A program made the position numbers and the translations under genes. The notes under the pieces are model-generated. The model did not search any database and had not been told where the DNA came from. It saw only the letters and a list, made by a program, of their open reading frames with translations. A DNA stretch of 64,000 nt from Mycolicibacillus koreensis (GTDB lineage Bacteria; Actinomycetota; Actinomycetes; Mycobacteriales; Mycobacteriaceae), in assembly GCF_002104795.1 (NCBI RefSeq), contig NZ_NCXO01000011.1, positions 27,656-91,655 of the forward strand, written 5' to 3'. The stretch's first letter is position 1; every line of letters starts with the position of its first letter. Positions 54,744 to 63,615 of this stretch are shown here, piece after piece.

Positions 54744-55340
54744 ATGGCAGTCGTACCGATTCGCATCGTGGGCGATCCCGTCCTGCACACACCCACCGCC
54801 CCGGTGGCGGTCGGCTCCGACGGGTCCCTGCCCGCCGGCACCGCCGAGTTGATCACCGACATGTACGAGACGATGGACGCCGCCAACGGGGTCGGGTTGG
54901 CCGCCAATCAGATCGGCGTGGGGCTGCGCGTGTTCGTCTACGACTGCGCCGACGACCGCGGCCGCGGGCCGCGGCGGCGCGGCGTGGTGATCAACCCGGT
55001 GCTGGAGACCTCACCGGTGCCCGAGACCATGCCCGATCCCGACGAGGACGACGAGGGCTGCCTGTCGGTGCCCGGCGAGTCGTTCCCCACCGGGCGCGCC
55101 GACTGGGCGCGGGTGAGCGGCCTCGACGCCGACGGCAACCCGGTGACACTGGAGGGCACCGGGCTGTTCGCCCGGATGCTGCAGCACGAGACCGGCCACC
55201 TGGACGGCTTTTTGTACCTGGACCGGCTGATCGGCCGGCACGCCCGCAGCGCCAAACGCACCGTCAAGGCCCGCGGCTGGGGGGTGCCCGGGTTGTCCTG
55301 GATGCCCGGCGACGTTCCCGACCCGTTCGGGCACCCGTGA
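54744..55340 (+). CDS. def: Peptide deformylase
   Basis: A 198-residue metalloenzyme that removes the formyl group from new proteins. All three family motifs are present: [20 protein letters not shown] (metal Cys) and QHETGHLDG (metal His pair and catalytic Glu). The region between motifs 1 and 2 carries the actinobacterial insertion [14 protein letters not shown]. The stop overlaps the GTG of the next gene by four bases, so def, the GNAT gene and xthA form a coupled operon. Confidence 0.96.
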   Translation: MAVVPIRIVGDPVLHTPTAPVAVGSDGSLPAGTAELITDMYETMDAANGVGLAANQIGVGLRVFVYDCADDRGRGPRRRGVVINPVLETSPVPETMPDPDEDDEGCLSVPGESFPTGRADWARVSGLDADGNPVTLEGTGLFARMLQHETGHLDGFLYLDRLIGRHARSAKRTVKARGWGVPGLSWMPGDVPDPFGHP

Positions 55341-56269
55341 GCGCGCTGCCCCCGCTGGGGACCCGAGTGGCGGTGCGGTTCCGGTTGCCGGCCGGCTCCG
55401 AGCCCCCGCTGTCGGACGCGGTGGGCCATCTGCTCGACGTCGACCCGCTGGTGCGGGTGCGCACCAAGACCGGTGAAGTGGTGCAGTTCCCCGCCTCCGA
55501 GGTGCTCACCGTGCGTCGGCTCACCGACGTGCCGGTGCGCAACTCGCAGATCCGTGCGGTCGAGCACGCCGCCGCGCTGGGGTTCCCCGGCACCGAACGG
55601 CAGTGGCTCGACGGCTGGCTGCTGCGCGCCGGGCAGGGGGCGACCGCGCGCGCCAACTCGGCGATCCCGCTGGAGCGGGGCACCTCGTTTGCGACCGTGC
55701 CGGCGATCGTCGACTGGTACGTGCAGCGCGGGCTGACGCCGCTGTTCGCCATCCCCGACCGGATGGTGTCCCTGCGCGACGACACCCCCGTCGACTGCGA
55801 GACCCGCACCCTGGTGCTCGATCTGCCCGCCGGGCCGGCGGCCCCGGCTGCGGTCACCGTCGCCGAGACCCCCGACACCGCCTGGCTGGCCGACTACGAC
55901 CGCCCGGTGCCCACCGCGGTGCTCACCGCGGTCGTCGACGGCGGCGCGGTGTGTTTCGCCCGCCACCCCGACGGCGCGGTGGCACGCGGGGTGATCACCG
56001 AATCCGCCGACGGCACCCCCTGGGTGGGCCTTTCGGACCTGCGGGTTGCGGCGACGGCGCGCCGCCGCGGCCTGGGCACGGCGGTGGGCACCGCGGTGCT
56101 GGCCTGGGCGGCGCAGCGCGGGGTCACCCGCGGCTACGCGCAGATCCGCGAGGACGGCCGCGACGGGCCGCTGGGGCTGCTCACCGCGCTGGGATTCACC
56201 AGCCAGCATCGCTGCCGGTATGTGCGCACCGAGGCGATCTGGTCGGGGCCGACGAGTCGGAGGTTGTGA
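55337..56269 (+). CDS. GNAT-family N-acetyltransferase (Rv0428c-like)
   Basis: A 310-residue protein with an N-terminal barrel-like domain (residues 1-75) that ends in [46 protein letters not shown]. The C-terminal GNAT domain carries the acetyl-CoA loop [24 protein letters not shown] (about 235-260). Acceptor substrate is unknown. It overlaps def (four bases) and xthA (one base), which suggests cotranslation with deformylase. Confidence 0.88.
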   Translation: MSALPPLGTRVAVRFRLPAGSEPPLSDAVGHLLDVDPLVRVRTKTGEVVQFPASEVLTVRRLTDVPVRNSQIRAVEHAAALGFPGTERQWLDGWLLRAGQGATARANSAIPLERGTSFATVPAIVDWYVQRGLTPLFAIPDRMVSLRDDTPVDCETRTLVLDLPAGPAAPAAVTVAETPDTAWLADYDRPVPTAVLTAVVDGGAVCFARHPDGAVARGVITESADGTPWVGLSDLRVAATARRRGLGTAVGTAVLAWAAQRGVTRGYAQIREDGRDGPLGLLTALGFTSQHRCRYVRTEAIWSGPTSRRL

Positions 56270-57090
56270 TGGGCGGCGACACGCTGCGGTTGGCCACCTG
56301 GAACGTCAACTCGATCCGCACCCGGGTCGGCCGGGTCACCGACTGGCTGGCCCGCGCCGACGTCGACGTGCTGGCCATGCAGGAAACCAAGTGCACCGAC
56401 GCGCAGTTCCCGATGCTCCCGTTCGTCGAACTCGGCTACGAGGTTGCCCACGTCGGGCTCAACCAGTGGAACGGGGTGGCGATCGCCTCCCGGGTCGGTC
56501 TTGATGAGGTGCAGATCGGTTTCGCCGACCAGCCGCGCTGGGCGTCCAAGCCCGACGTCGACCCGGTGGCCGAGGCCCGCGCGGTGGGAGCGACCTGCGC
56601 CGGGGTGCGGGTGTGGAGTCTGTACGTGCCCAACGGGCGCACCCTGGCGGACCCGCACTACCGCTACAAACTGGACTGGCTCGCCGCGCTGCGTCGGTGT
56701 GCGACCGACTGGCACGCCGACGCCCCGGACACCCCGCTGGCGTTGGCCGGCGACTGGAACATCGCCCCCACCGACGACGATGTGTGGGACATGGCGGTCT
56801 TCGACGGCGCCACTCATGTCTCCGAACCGGAGCGCGCCGCGTTCGCCGCGTTCACCGACGCCGGTTTCACCGACGTGGTGCGCCCGTTCACCCCGGGCCC
56901 GGGTGTCTACACCTATTGGGACTACACCCAATTGCGGTTCCCCAAACGTCAAGGCATGCGGATCGACTTCATCCTCGGCTCCCCGGCCTTTCAGGCGCGG
57001 GTCACCCACGCCGAGATCGTCCGCGAGGAACGCAAAGGCAAGTCCCCCAGCGACCACGCTCCGGTACTGGTTGAGCTGCGTCGACCGTAG
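56269..57090 (+). CDS. xthA: Exodeoxyribonuclease III / AP endonuclease
   Basis: A 273-residue exonuclease-phosphatase-fold protein for base excision repair. It has LRLATWNVNSIRTRV, LAMQETKCTDAQFP (metal-binding Glu), LALAGDWNIAPTDDDV, MRIDFILGS and the C-terminal SPSDHAPVLVEL (catalytic Asp-His). Length is standard. It ends the def operon and is followed by a hairpin terminator. Confidence 0.95.
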   Translation: MGGDTLRLATWNVNSIRTRVGRVTDWLARADVDVLAMQETKCTDAQFPMLPFVELGYEVAHVGLNQWNGVAIASRVGLDEVQIGFADQPRWASKPDVDPVAEARAVGATCAGVRVWSLYVPNGRTLADPHYRYKLDWLAALRRCATDWHADAPDTPLALAGDWNIAPTDDDVWDMAVFDGATHVSEPERAAFAAFTDAGFTDVVRPFTPGPGVYTYWDYTQLRFPKRQGMRIDFILGSPAFQARVTHAEIVREERKGKSPSDHAPVLVELRRP

Positions 57091-57110
57091 CGTGCCCGAA
57101 TACCCTTGAG

Positions 57111-57133
57111 CCGGGGTGGATTTCACGCCCCGG
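57111..57133 (+). terminator. Hairpin after xthA
   Basis: CCGGGG pairs with CCCCGG around an 11-base loop, 20 bases beyond the xthA stop and 125 bases before the next gene. There is no U tract. It plausibly ends the def operon. Confidence 0.5.
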
Positions 57134-57257
57134 GAGGCGTCGACGCCGTGGTCGCCCCAGATTTTGTTCAGCGATCACACATGGTGGGCGGGCCGCGCGT
57201 ACCTCGCGCCGACGCCGGGTTGCGACTACTCTGGTAGTTCCGATTGCGAGGAGACCG

Positions 57258-57983
57258 ATGGACGTCAAGGGTGCGATACGGCAGGCCGGCCGGGCCGTGG
57301 GCCGGGCCGCCGATGCGACCACCATGGCCGCCGGTGCCGTAGGCGGCGCAGTGCTCAACGGTGCGATCAGCGGTGTGCAGGGCATGGTGTCCGGTGCGCA
57401 GCGCGGGGCCGCCGAGGCACCCAACGTGGTGTCGGCCGTGCCGGGTGCGGTGGTCAGCAGCGTCGTCGACGGTGCCCAGGGCGCGGTCTCCGGAGCGCGG
57501 CGCGGCGCCGGCCAGGGCAGCCAGTCCACCCCGGTGGCCGCGGCCACCCTCGGGGTGATCGGCGCGATCGGCGTGATCGAGTGGCCGCTGTTGCTGGCGA
57601 TCGGCGGTGGGGCGTTGCTGCTGCGGCGCGCCAAGCAGCGCCAGGCCGACACCCCGGCGGTGCAGGCCGCACCGGCGCGGCTGCGCGCGGTGCCGTCGGC
57701 GACCGACTCCCCCGCGCCGGCGAAGGCGCCCGCCAAGGCAGCGAAGAAATCCCCGGCCGCCAAACCCGCCAAGGCCCCCGCGAAGACCACCGCCGCCAAA
57801 CCCGCCAAGAAGACCGCGAAGGCCGCAAAGTCGACGGCGAAGTCGGCGGCGAAGAAAGCCGGTACGAAGGCTTCGGCGAAGAAGGCTTCGGCGAAGAAGG
57901 CTTCAGCGAAGAAAACCCCGGCAAAGAAGGCTCCGGCAAAGAAGGCGGGGTCCCCCTCAGCGGCACCCCGTAACCCCCGCTGA
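57258..57983 (+). CDS. Membrane protein with IEWP motif and histone H1-like Lys/Ala tail (Rv0426c-like)
   Basis: A 241-residue protein. Residues 1-90 are amphipathic and Ala/Gly-rich, residues 95-120 form a helix with the motif GVIGAIGVIEWPLLLAIGGGALLLRR, and the last 95 residues are a basic tail of repeated AKKAS/AKKAP units. The tail resembles the C-termini of histone H1 and mycobacterial HupB. Part of it is encoded by five 15-bp repeats (57870-57944). The IEWP motif recurs in the small protein on the other side of ctpH. GAGGAG precedes the ATG. It stops five bases before ctpH. Confidence 0.75.
   Translation: MDVKGAIRQAGRAVGRAADATTMAAGAVGGAVLNGAISGVQGMVSGAQRGAAEAPNVVSAVPGAVVSSVVDGAQGAVSGARRGAGQGSQSTPVAAATLGVIGAIGVIEWPLLLAIGGGALLLRRAKQRQADTPAVQAAPARLRAVPSATDSPAPAKAPAKAAKKSPAAKPAKAPAKTTAAKPAKKTAKAAKSTAKSAAKKAGTKASAKKASAKKASAKKTPAKKAPAKKAGSPSAAPRNPR
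57870..57944 (+). repeat. Five 15-bp coding repeats (GCTTCGGCGAAGAAG type)
   Basis: Two identical units are followed by three diverged ones, together encoding repeats of (A/T)-(S/P)-A-K-K. They build part of the basic tail and are candidates for length variation between strains. Confidence 0.85.
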
Positions 57984-57988
57984 TCGCT

Positions 57989-60900
57989 TTGGGTATCACC
58001 ACTCTTCCGTTCCGTCTGGCCGCCTGGGGCCTGCACACCTCGGCCACCGTGGTCGGCGCCTCGGTGACCGCCACCGCCGCGGCGACCGAGGTGGCCACCC
58101 GCCCGGCCCGTGAGCTGACCACGATGGTCTCCCGCGGCCTCGGCGACGTGCTGGCCGGCCGGCGCAGCTGGCGCGGCCACGGCCGGGCCTGGATCGAGGT
58201 GCGCGGGCTGCACGGTGAGCGCGCCGGGGAGCTCGGTCCGGCGCTGCTCGCCGCGGTCGCCGAACAGCCGGGGGTGCGCGCGGCACGGTTGAACCATCCG
58301 CTGTCCCGGCTGGTGCTCGACGTCGACGACACCGTCGCGCTACGCCCGCTGTGCCAACTGGTGGCCGCCACCGAACGCCGCTACCGCGACGCCGGATCCC
58401 CCCCGGTGCGCACCGACAGCCTCCCCGGCGACGGGCTGGCCGCCGCAGCACAGGTGGTGACCGCCGGGGCGAACACGGTCGGTTTCGGGCTGGCCCTGGC
58501 CGGCTGGGCGCTGCGGGTGCCGCCGCTGCCGGCAACGGTGGAGGCGGTGGTGGCCGCGGTCTCCTACCAGCCGCGGCTGCGCACGCTGCTCGAGGACCGC
58601 ATCGGTGTCCCGGCCACCGACACCGCGCTGTCGGTGGCGATGGCCGTCGCCCACACCGTCACCGTCGCCCCCGCCGCCCTGCTGCTCGACGTGCTCAGCG
58701 AGGCGGTCGCCCTCGGTGAGCACCGCGCCGCCGCCGAGGCCTGGCAGCGTCACGAACCCACCCTGGCCCGACACGCCGAGACCGCCACCGTGCATCCCGG
58801 CGGGCGGGCGGTGCCGGCCCCGCCCGGCGTGGCGGGGCGCCACTCCGCGCTGGCCGCGCTCGTGCAGGCCGTCGGTGCGGCCACCGTCGGTGCGGCCACC
58901 CGCGATCCGCAGATGGCCGCGAACGCGGTGCTGGTCACCGCGCCCAAGGCCGCCCGGGTCACCCGCGAGGCGTTCGCGGCGCGCCTCGGTCAGGAGTTGA
59001 CCGACCGCCACGACGTGCTGACGCTGACCCCGGCGGCGCTGCGGCGGCTCGACCGCGTCGACACCCTGGTCATCGACCCGCGGGTGCTGTGCACCGACCG
59101 ACTGCGGGTGACCGGCGTGCGCGGCATCCCCGACCGCGACCTGACCGGCGCCTGGGCCCGCGCGCAGGCCCGCCTGGATGAGGGGTTGACCCCGGGCTGG
59201 CATTCCCTGGATCCCGACACCGCGCTGGAGGCGTTGTACCGGCCCGCCCACGATCCGCTGGCGGCAGCGCTGGTCTCCGAGGCCCGCCACGCCGACCTCA
59301 CCGTGGTCTCGGTCGACATCGATGTACTCGACGAGTTGCAGCCCGGTTTCGACGATGTCGAGCCCTCCGGGCCGGGATCGGTGGATGCGGATCTGGCGAC
59401 GCTGGTCGCCGACCTGCAAGCGACCGGTAAGACCGTCGCGGTGCTCTCCAGCACCGCGGGTGCCGCTCTGGCCGCTGCGGATCTGTCGATCGGGGTGCTC
59501 ACCGACGCCGCTGCCCCACCGTTTCAGGCCGAGCTGCTGGTGACCGGGCTGCCCGGGGCATGGCAGATCATCCACGCCCTGCCGGCGGCCCGTTCAGCGG
59601 TGCGTCGTGGAATCGAGATCTCCGCTGGGGCAACCGCATTGGGGTCGCTACTGATGCTTCCCGGGGTGCGCGGCACCGGGCCCGGCCCGGTGACCAGCGG
59701 TGCGGCCGTGGGATTGTTGACCGGATTTTTGCTGGCGCGGCGCACCGCGGCGGTGCCCACCCCCGCTCCCGCGCCGACCCAGGAGTGGCACGCCATGTCC
59801 ACCGAGCAGGTGCGCGCCCTGCTGCCGACCCCGCGCCGCGAGCCGGCGTCGGAGCCGGCCGGCCGGTTGGCCCGCGTGCAGCCCGGCCTGCAGTTGCTGC
59901 GCCGTGGTGTGGAACTCAGTGCCACCCCGCGCCGCTCGGCGGCCCAGTTCGGTCGGGCGGTGCGTGCCGAACTCGCCGACCCGATGACCCCCATCCTGGC
60001 GCTGGGGTCGGCGGCGAGCGCGGTGCTCGGCTCGCCGGTGGACGCGATCATGGTCGGCTCGGTGCTCACCGGCAACGCCATGCTCGCCGCCGCCCAACGG
60101 CTGCGGGCCGAATCCAAACTCAACGAGCTGCTCGCGCAGCAGGCGCCGATGGCGCGGCGCGTCGACGTCACCGACCACGGCGAGATCTACGTGGAGATCC
60201 CCGCCGAGGCTCTGCTGCCCGGCGATCTGATCGAGGTCCACTCCGATGAGGTGGTGCCCGCCGACGCCCGGCTCATCGACGCCCCCGAAGTCGAGGTCGA
60301 CGAATCCTCGCTGACCGGTGAGTCGATGCCGGTGGACAAGCAGACCGAGGCCACGCCCGGGGCCGATCTGGCCGAACAGTTCTGCATGCTGTTCGCCGGC
60401 ACCACCGTGGTGACCGGTACGGCTCGCGCTGTGGTCACCGCGGTCGGGGCCAACACCCAGGTGCGCCGCGCCGCGGCGCTGGTCGGCGCACAGAACGAGA
60501 CCGTCGGGCTGCAGCATCAGCTGGGCCAGTTGACCACCCGCGCCTGGCCGGTGAGCTTGGGCGGTGGCGCGGCGGTCGGGCTGCTGGGGCTGCTGCGCGG
60601 CAAGGGATTACGTCAGGCGGTCGCCGACGGGATCGCGGTGAGCGTGGCCGCCGTCCCGGAGGGCATGCCGCTGGTGGCCACACTGGCCCAGCAGGCCTCG
60701 GCGCGCCGACTGACCGGCCTGGGGGCGTTGGTCCGGGTGCCGCGCTCAGTGGAGGCACTCGGCCGCGTCGACGTGGTCTGCTTCGACAAGACCGGCACGC
60801 TCAGCGAGAACCGGCTGCGCGTCACCCAGGTCCGTTCGGTGAGCGAGCACACCGATGCCGAGGTGCTGCGCTGCGCGGCGGCGGCGACCCCGACGGTCAA

Positions 60901-62416
60901 CGGCCGCACCCATGTCCACGCCACCGACGCCGCGATCATCGCCGCCGCCGTGGAGACCAACGGCGAATCCGATGGCCCAGCACCGGTGGCGCACCTGCCG
61001 TTTCGGCCGGGCCGGTCGTTCTCGGCGACGGTCGTCGGCACCGAACTGACCGTCAAGGGCGCCCCCGAGGTGCTGTTGGCCGGGTGCGGCCGGGGACGCG
61101 GCACGCAGGCCGGTGTGGTCGACGCACTGGCCGCCGACGGGCTGCGGGTCATCGCGGTGGCACGGCGTCAGTTGTCGGCGACGCAGATCGCCACCGCCGC
61201 CGACGACCCCGACACCGTCGCCGAATTGTGCACCGAGGACTTGGAGTTGGTCGGGTTCCTCGGCCTGGCCGATACCCCGCGACCCGAGTCCGCGCAGCTG
61301 CTGGCCGATCTGCGCGAGCACGGCCTGGGCATCCGGCTGATCACCGGTGACCATCCGATCACCGCCGCGGCGATCGCCCGCGAGCTGGGGATGCCGGTGC
61401 GCACCGATCAGGTCGTCAGCGGCACCCAGTGGGATGCCATGTCGCGCAAGGCCCAGGAGCGCGCGGTGGCCAGCACGGTGATCTTCGCGAGGATGTCCCC
61501 GGCGCACAAGGTGCAGATCGTGCAGACGCTGGAGCGCATCGGTCGGGTCTGCGCCATGGTCGGCGACGGCTCCAACGACGCCGCCGCGATCCGGGCGGCC
61601 ACCGTCGGGGTCGGGGTGGTCGGCCGCGGCAGCGATCCCGCCCACGGTGCGGCCGACGTGGTGTTGGTCGACGGGCGCATCGAGTCGCTGGTGGCCGCGG
61701 TCGAGGAGGGCCGTCAGCTGTGGCAGCGGGTGCAGTCGGCGGTGGCGGTGCTGCTCGGCGGCAACGCCGGGGAGGTGGCGTTCGCCACCTTGGGCACCGC
61801 GATCGGCGGCACCTCCCCGCTGAACACCCGCCAGCTCCTGCTGGTGAACATGCTCACCGATGCGCTGCCGGCCGCCGCCCTGGCGGTCAGTGCACCCCGC
61901 AACCCGATGTCGCACGACACGCGCGGGCCCGACGAGCGCCGGCTGTGGCGGGCGGTGGCGGTGCGCGGTACCGCGACCGCCGGTGCGGCGACCGCGGCGT
62001 GGGCGATGGCCTCGCTCACCGGGCGTCAGCAGCGGGCCTCGACGGTGGCGTTGGTGGCGCTGGTCTCCGCGCAGTTGGGGCAGACACTGCTGGATTCGCG
62101 CGCCCCGCTGGTGGTGCTCACCGCCGGCGGGTCGCTGGCGGTGATGGGTACCTTGATCAGTATCCCGGGACTGAGCCAGTTTCTTGGCTGCACACCACTG
62201 GGACCCGTTGGCTGGGCGCAGGCCCTCGGCTCGGCCAGTGCGGCGGTCGGCGCAGCGGCGGTGGTGCCGCGCATGCTGGGGGTCGCCGACGCACCTCCAA
62301 CACCCCCGCCCGCCACAGCACCGCGTACAGGTGACGCAGCGGAATCGTCAGAACCTCAGCCACAGGCACAACCAAGCGGTCAGCCGGAAGATCGGTCGTC
62401 ACATGTCCGAGGGTGA
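57989..62416 (+). CDS. ctpH: P-type cation ATPase CtpH-like
   Basis: A 1475-residue P-type ATPase with an unusually long N-terminal region (about 600 residues), then a complete catalytic core. The core has SLTGESMPVDK (about 776), VPEGMPLVATLAQQ in the membrane, the phosphorylation site CFDKTGTLSEN (Asp 933) and MVGDGSNDAAAIRAA (about 1192). PEGMP and overall layout suggest a P2-like (calcium-type) pump, but the ion is not known. The start appears to be TTG at 57989, five bases after the previous stop. The last 45 residues are low-complexity and overlap a reading frame on the opposite strand. Neighbours match Rv0425c. Confidence 0.92.
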   Translation: MGITTLPFRLAAWGLHTSATVVGASVTATAAATEVATRPARELTTMVSRGLGDVLAGRRSWRGHGRAWIEVRGLHGERAGELGPALLAAVAEQPGVRAARLNHPLSRLVLDVDDTVALRPLCQLVAATERRYRDAGSPPVRTDSLPGDGLAAAAQVVTAGANTVGFGLALAGWALRVPPLPATVEAVVAAVSYQPRLRTLLEDRIGVPATDTALSVAMAVAHTVTVAPAALLLDVLSEAVALGEHRAAAEAWQRHEPTLARHAETATVHPGGRAVPAPPGVAGRHSALAALVQAVGAATVGAATRDPQMAANAVLVTAPKAARVTREAFAARLGQELTDRHDVLTLTPAALRRLDRVDTLVIDPRVLCTDRLRVTGVRGIPDRDLTGAWARAQARLDEGLTPGWHSLDPDTALEALYRPAHDPLAAALVSEARHADLTVVSVDIDVLDELQPGFDDVEPSGPGSVDADLATLVADLQATGKTVAVLSSTAGAALAAADLSIGVLTDAAAPPFQAELLVTGLPGAWQIIHALPAARSAVRRGIEISAGATALGSLLMLPGVRGTGPGPVTSGAAVGLLTGFLLARRTAAVPTPAPAPTQEWHAMSTEQVRALLPTPRREPASEPAGRLARVQPGLQLLRRGVELSATPRRSAAQFGRAVRAELADPMTPILALGSAASAVLGSPVDAIMVGSVLTGNAMLAAAQRLRAESKLNELLAQQAPMARRVDVTDHGEIYVEIPAEALLPGDLIEVHSDEVVPADARLIDAPEVEVDESSLTGESMPVDKQTEATPGADLAEQFCMLFAGTTVVTGTARAVVTAVGANTQVRRAAALVGAQNETVGLQHQLGQLTTRAWPVSLGGGAAVGLLGLLRGKGLRQAVADGIAVSVAAVPEGMPLVATLAQQASARRLTGLGALVRVPRSVEALGRVDVVCFDKTGTLSENRLRVTQVRSVSEHTDAEVLRCAAAATPTVNGRTHVHATDAAIIAAAVETNGESDGPAPVAHLPFRPGRSFSATVVGTELTVKGAPEVLLAGCGRGRGTQAGVVDALAADGLRVIAVARRQLSATQIATAADDPDTVAELCTEDLELVGFLGLADTPRPESAQLLADLREHGLGIRLITGDHPITAAAIARELGMPVRTDQVVSGTQWDAMSRKAQERAVASTVIFARMSPAHKVQIVQTLERIGRVCAMVGDGSNDAAAIRAATVGVGVVGRGSDPAHGAADVVLVDGRIESLVAAVEEGRQLWQRVQSAVAVLLGGNAGEVAFATLGTAIGGTSPLNTRQLLLVNMLTDALPAAALAVSAPRNPMSHDTRGPDERRLWRAVAVRGTATAGAATAAWAMASLTGRQQRASTVALVALVSAQLGQTLLDSRAPLVVLTAGGSLAVMGTLISIPGLSQFLGCTPLGPVGWAQALGSASAAVGAAAVVPRMLGVADAPPTPPPATAPRTGDAAESSEPQPQAQPSGQPEDRSSHVRG
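62157..62402 (-). CDS. Possible small protein antisense to the ctpH 3' end (WRAG motif)
   Basis: From GTG at 62402 the minus strand encodes VTTDLPADRLVVPVAEVLTIPLRHLYAVLWRAGVLEV and then a poor-quality tail to a stop at 62157. The first 37 residues are clearly related to the small protein encoded at 62757-62942. The tail beyond residue 40 runs opposite conserved ctpH membrane sequence and is probably not meaningful. It is either a short real gene overlapping ctpH or the remnant of a duplicated copy. No ribosome-binding site is evident. Confidence 0.35.
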   Translation of the reverse strand: MTTDLPADRLVVPVAEVLTIPLRHLYAVLWRAGVLEVRRRPPACAAPPPLRRPPHWPSRGPAPSQRVPVVCSQETGSVPGY

Positions 62417-62465
62417 CCACCCAATCCAACCCGGCCGCTAACCCGTAGTTACCGAAAGGCGAACG

Positions 62466-62744
62466 ATGGCGGACAAGCAGACACGACAGGCCAGCTCGCA
62501 CAGCGAGGCGGTGCAACAGATCCGGGACGGCGAGTCATTCGCGCTGAACCTCCCGATGGTCGGCGAGGTGCAGATCCCGCCGCCGGAGCAGATCGCCTAC
62601 TACGGCGGGCTGGCGGCGCTGGCCGCGCTCGATCTCATCGAGTGGCCGGTGGCGGTGGTGATCGCCGCCGGCCACATCATGGCCAGCAATCAGCGCAGCC
62701 GGCTCCTCGAAGAGCTCGGGAAAGCCATCGAGGACGCCGGCTGA
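62466..62744 (+). CDS. Small membrane protein with IEWP motif (Rv0424c-like)
   Basis: A 92-residue protein: a polar start (MADKQTRQASSHSEAVQQIRDGESFALNLPMVGEVQIPPPEQ), then one hydrophobic helix YYGGLAALAALDLIEWPVAVVIAAGHIMA and a basic end. The helix has the same IEWP motif as the protein encoded upstream of ctpH. It follows ctpH by 49 bases with GAAAGGCGAACG before the ATG. Size and position agree with Rv0424c. It may be an accessory subunit or regulator of the pump; that is inference. Confidence 0.8.
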   Translation: MADKQTRQASSHSEAVQQIRDGESFALNLPMVGEVQIPPPEQIAYYGGLAALAALDLIEWPVAVVIAAGHIMASNQRSRLLEELGKAIEDAG

Positions 62745-62756
62745 GCGGTTTTTCAG

Positions 62757-62942
62757 CTACTTGACGGTGAGGATCCCGGCCCGCCATGCGAGGGCGTAGA
62801 CCTGCCGCAGCGGCACGCAGAGCAGCCGGGCGGCGCCGTCGACCACCGGGTCCGACGGGCTCTGGTGCTTCTTCAGCACGGCCAGGCTGTCAGCCGCAAC
62901 GCGGGTCGGGGTCAATACTTCGGTGTAAGCAACGGCAGCCAT
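62757..62942 (-). CDS. Small conserved protein (WRAG motif)
   Basis: A 61-residue protein MAAVAYTEVLTPTRVAADSLAVLK... ending VVDGAARLLCVPLRQVYALAWRAGILTVK. The ATG is preceded at good spacing by AGGAGG, which supports translation. The second half may be a short helix-turn-helix-like or amphipathic segment. I do not recognise the family. Part of it recurs in a frame antisense to the end of ctpH. It converges with the Rv0424c-like gene, 12 bases apart. Confidence 0.65.
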   Translation of the reverse strand: MAAVAYTEVLTPTRVAADSLAVLKKHQSPSDPVVDGAARLLCVPLRQVYALAWRAGILTVK

Positions 62943-63615
62943 GGTTGCCTCCTAGCCAGTGTGAGAAACGCGAGAACGGTTAGCGCGGGGGCCTGCGTCT
63001 CGTCGCACCCCGAGGGGGTTACTGGCCGGAAGTGGTGGCCGGAACCAGGTTCGGGGAAGAGACGGTAGCCCAAGATCGGTACGGACTATCACCGGAGCTC
63101 ATCAGTGCCCCTCACCTCCTCTCGGCCACGGCACACGCGGGTGCCTTCAGCGTTCAACGCGCACGGCTAAGGAGTGGGATTCCGGCCAGACTCGGCCGGA
63201 GAAGACCGCACCCCACTCGTTTTGGCTTCGACACTGCACGGCGTGTCCGGAGAACCGGAAGCCACTTGGGCTCAACCCTTAAGCCGGGAGGAGCTGTCCT
63301 GACCTGTGGCGTCTCTCGACGTTCAAGGTCAGTGGCCTATGTCCGCGCAGCCGCCTCGCCTAACGAGGTGCTCGCGAGGTCCATGGTGCCCCAGCGCGGC
63401 CACCCGGTCAACTCCCCGCCCCATGCGCGCCGAATCCGCAGTTCACAGGTGCCGACACGGCGCGTCGGACACGCTCGGACGCCCGCCGCCATGCCCCGGC
63501 CAACCGGTTGGGACACAAGTGCCATTAGTGTGGTTATGGCGCCCCGCGCCACGGGTCCGTCGGGGTGACCGCGCCGCGAGCGGCGCGAACCGGACCTCGA
63601 AAGGCGGTATTCACG
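62943..63615. other. 673-bp region without a supported protein gene
   Basis: It lies between the divergent starts of the WRAG-motif gene and the secreted protein gene. The part from 63077 to 63285 is dense in perfect hairpins (see the RNA candidate). The remainder, 63300-63600, shows no conserved frame. Near 63525 TTAGTGTGGTTATG is AT-enriched and may belong to the promoter of the secreted protein gene. Confidence 0.6.
63172..63285. ncRNA. Candidate structured RNA or leader (multi-hairpin, three-way junction)
   Basis: Perfect pairings are GAGTGGG (63172) with CCCACTC (63212), enclosing TCCGGCC-AGACTC-GGCCGGA (63181-63200). Then comes TGGCTTC (63223) with GAAGCCA (63258), enclosing two hairpins, GACAC/GTGTC (63230/63243) and CGG-AGAA-CCG (63248-63257). 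This forms a three-way junction. GGCT/AGCC (63269/63282) follows. Weaker stems (GGCAC/GTGCC at 63130, CGGT/ACCG at 63077) lie upstream. No known riboswitch core was recognised. The strand is uncertain: it could lead into the secreted protein gene (+) or the WRAG gene (-). Confidence 0.45.

Noticed and set aside
63019..63102. 27-codon minus-strand frame (MSSGDSPYRSW...) preceded by purine-rich bases, possible leader peptide
   Set aside because: Spacing of the purine run is poor or ambiguous, there is no regulatory residue run, and the frame cannot be distinguished from chance.
63000..63330. Known riboswitch or housekeeping RNA (ydaO, cobalamin, TPP, M-box, T-box, tmRNA, RNase P, SRP RNA)
   Set aside because: None of the conserved cores of these families was found on either strand. 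Only the general fold is reported.
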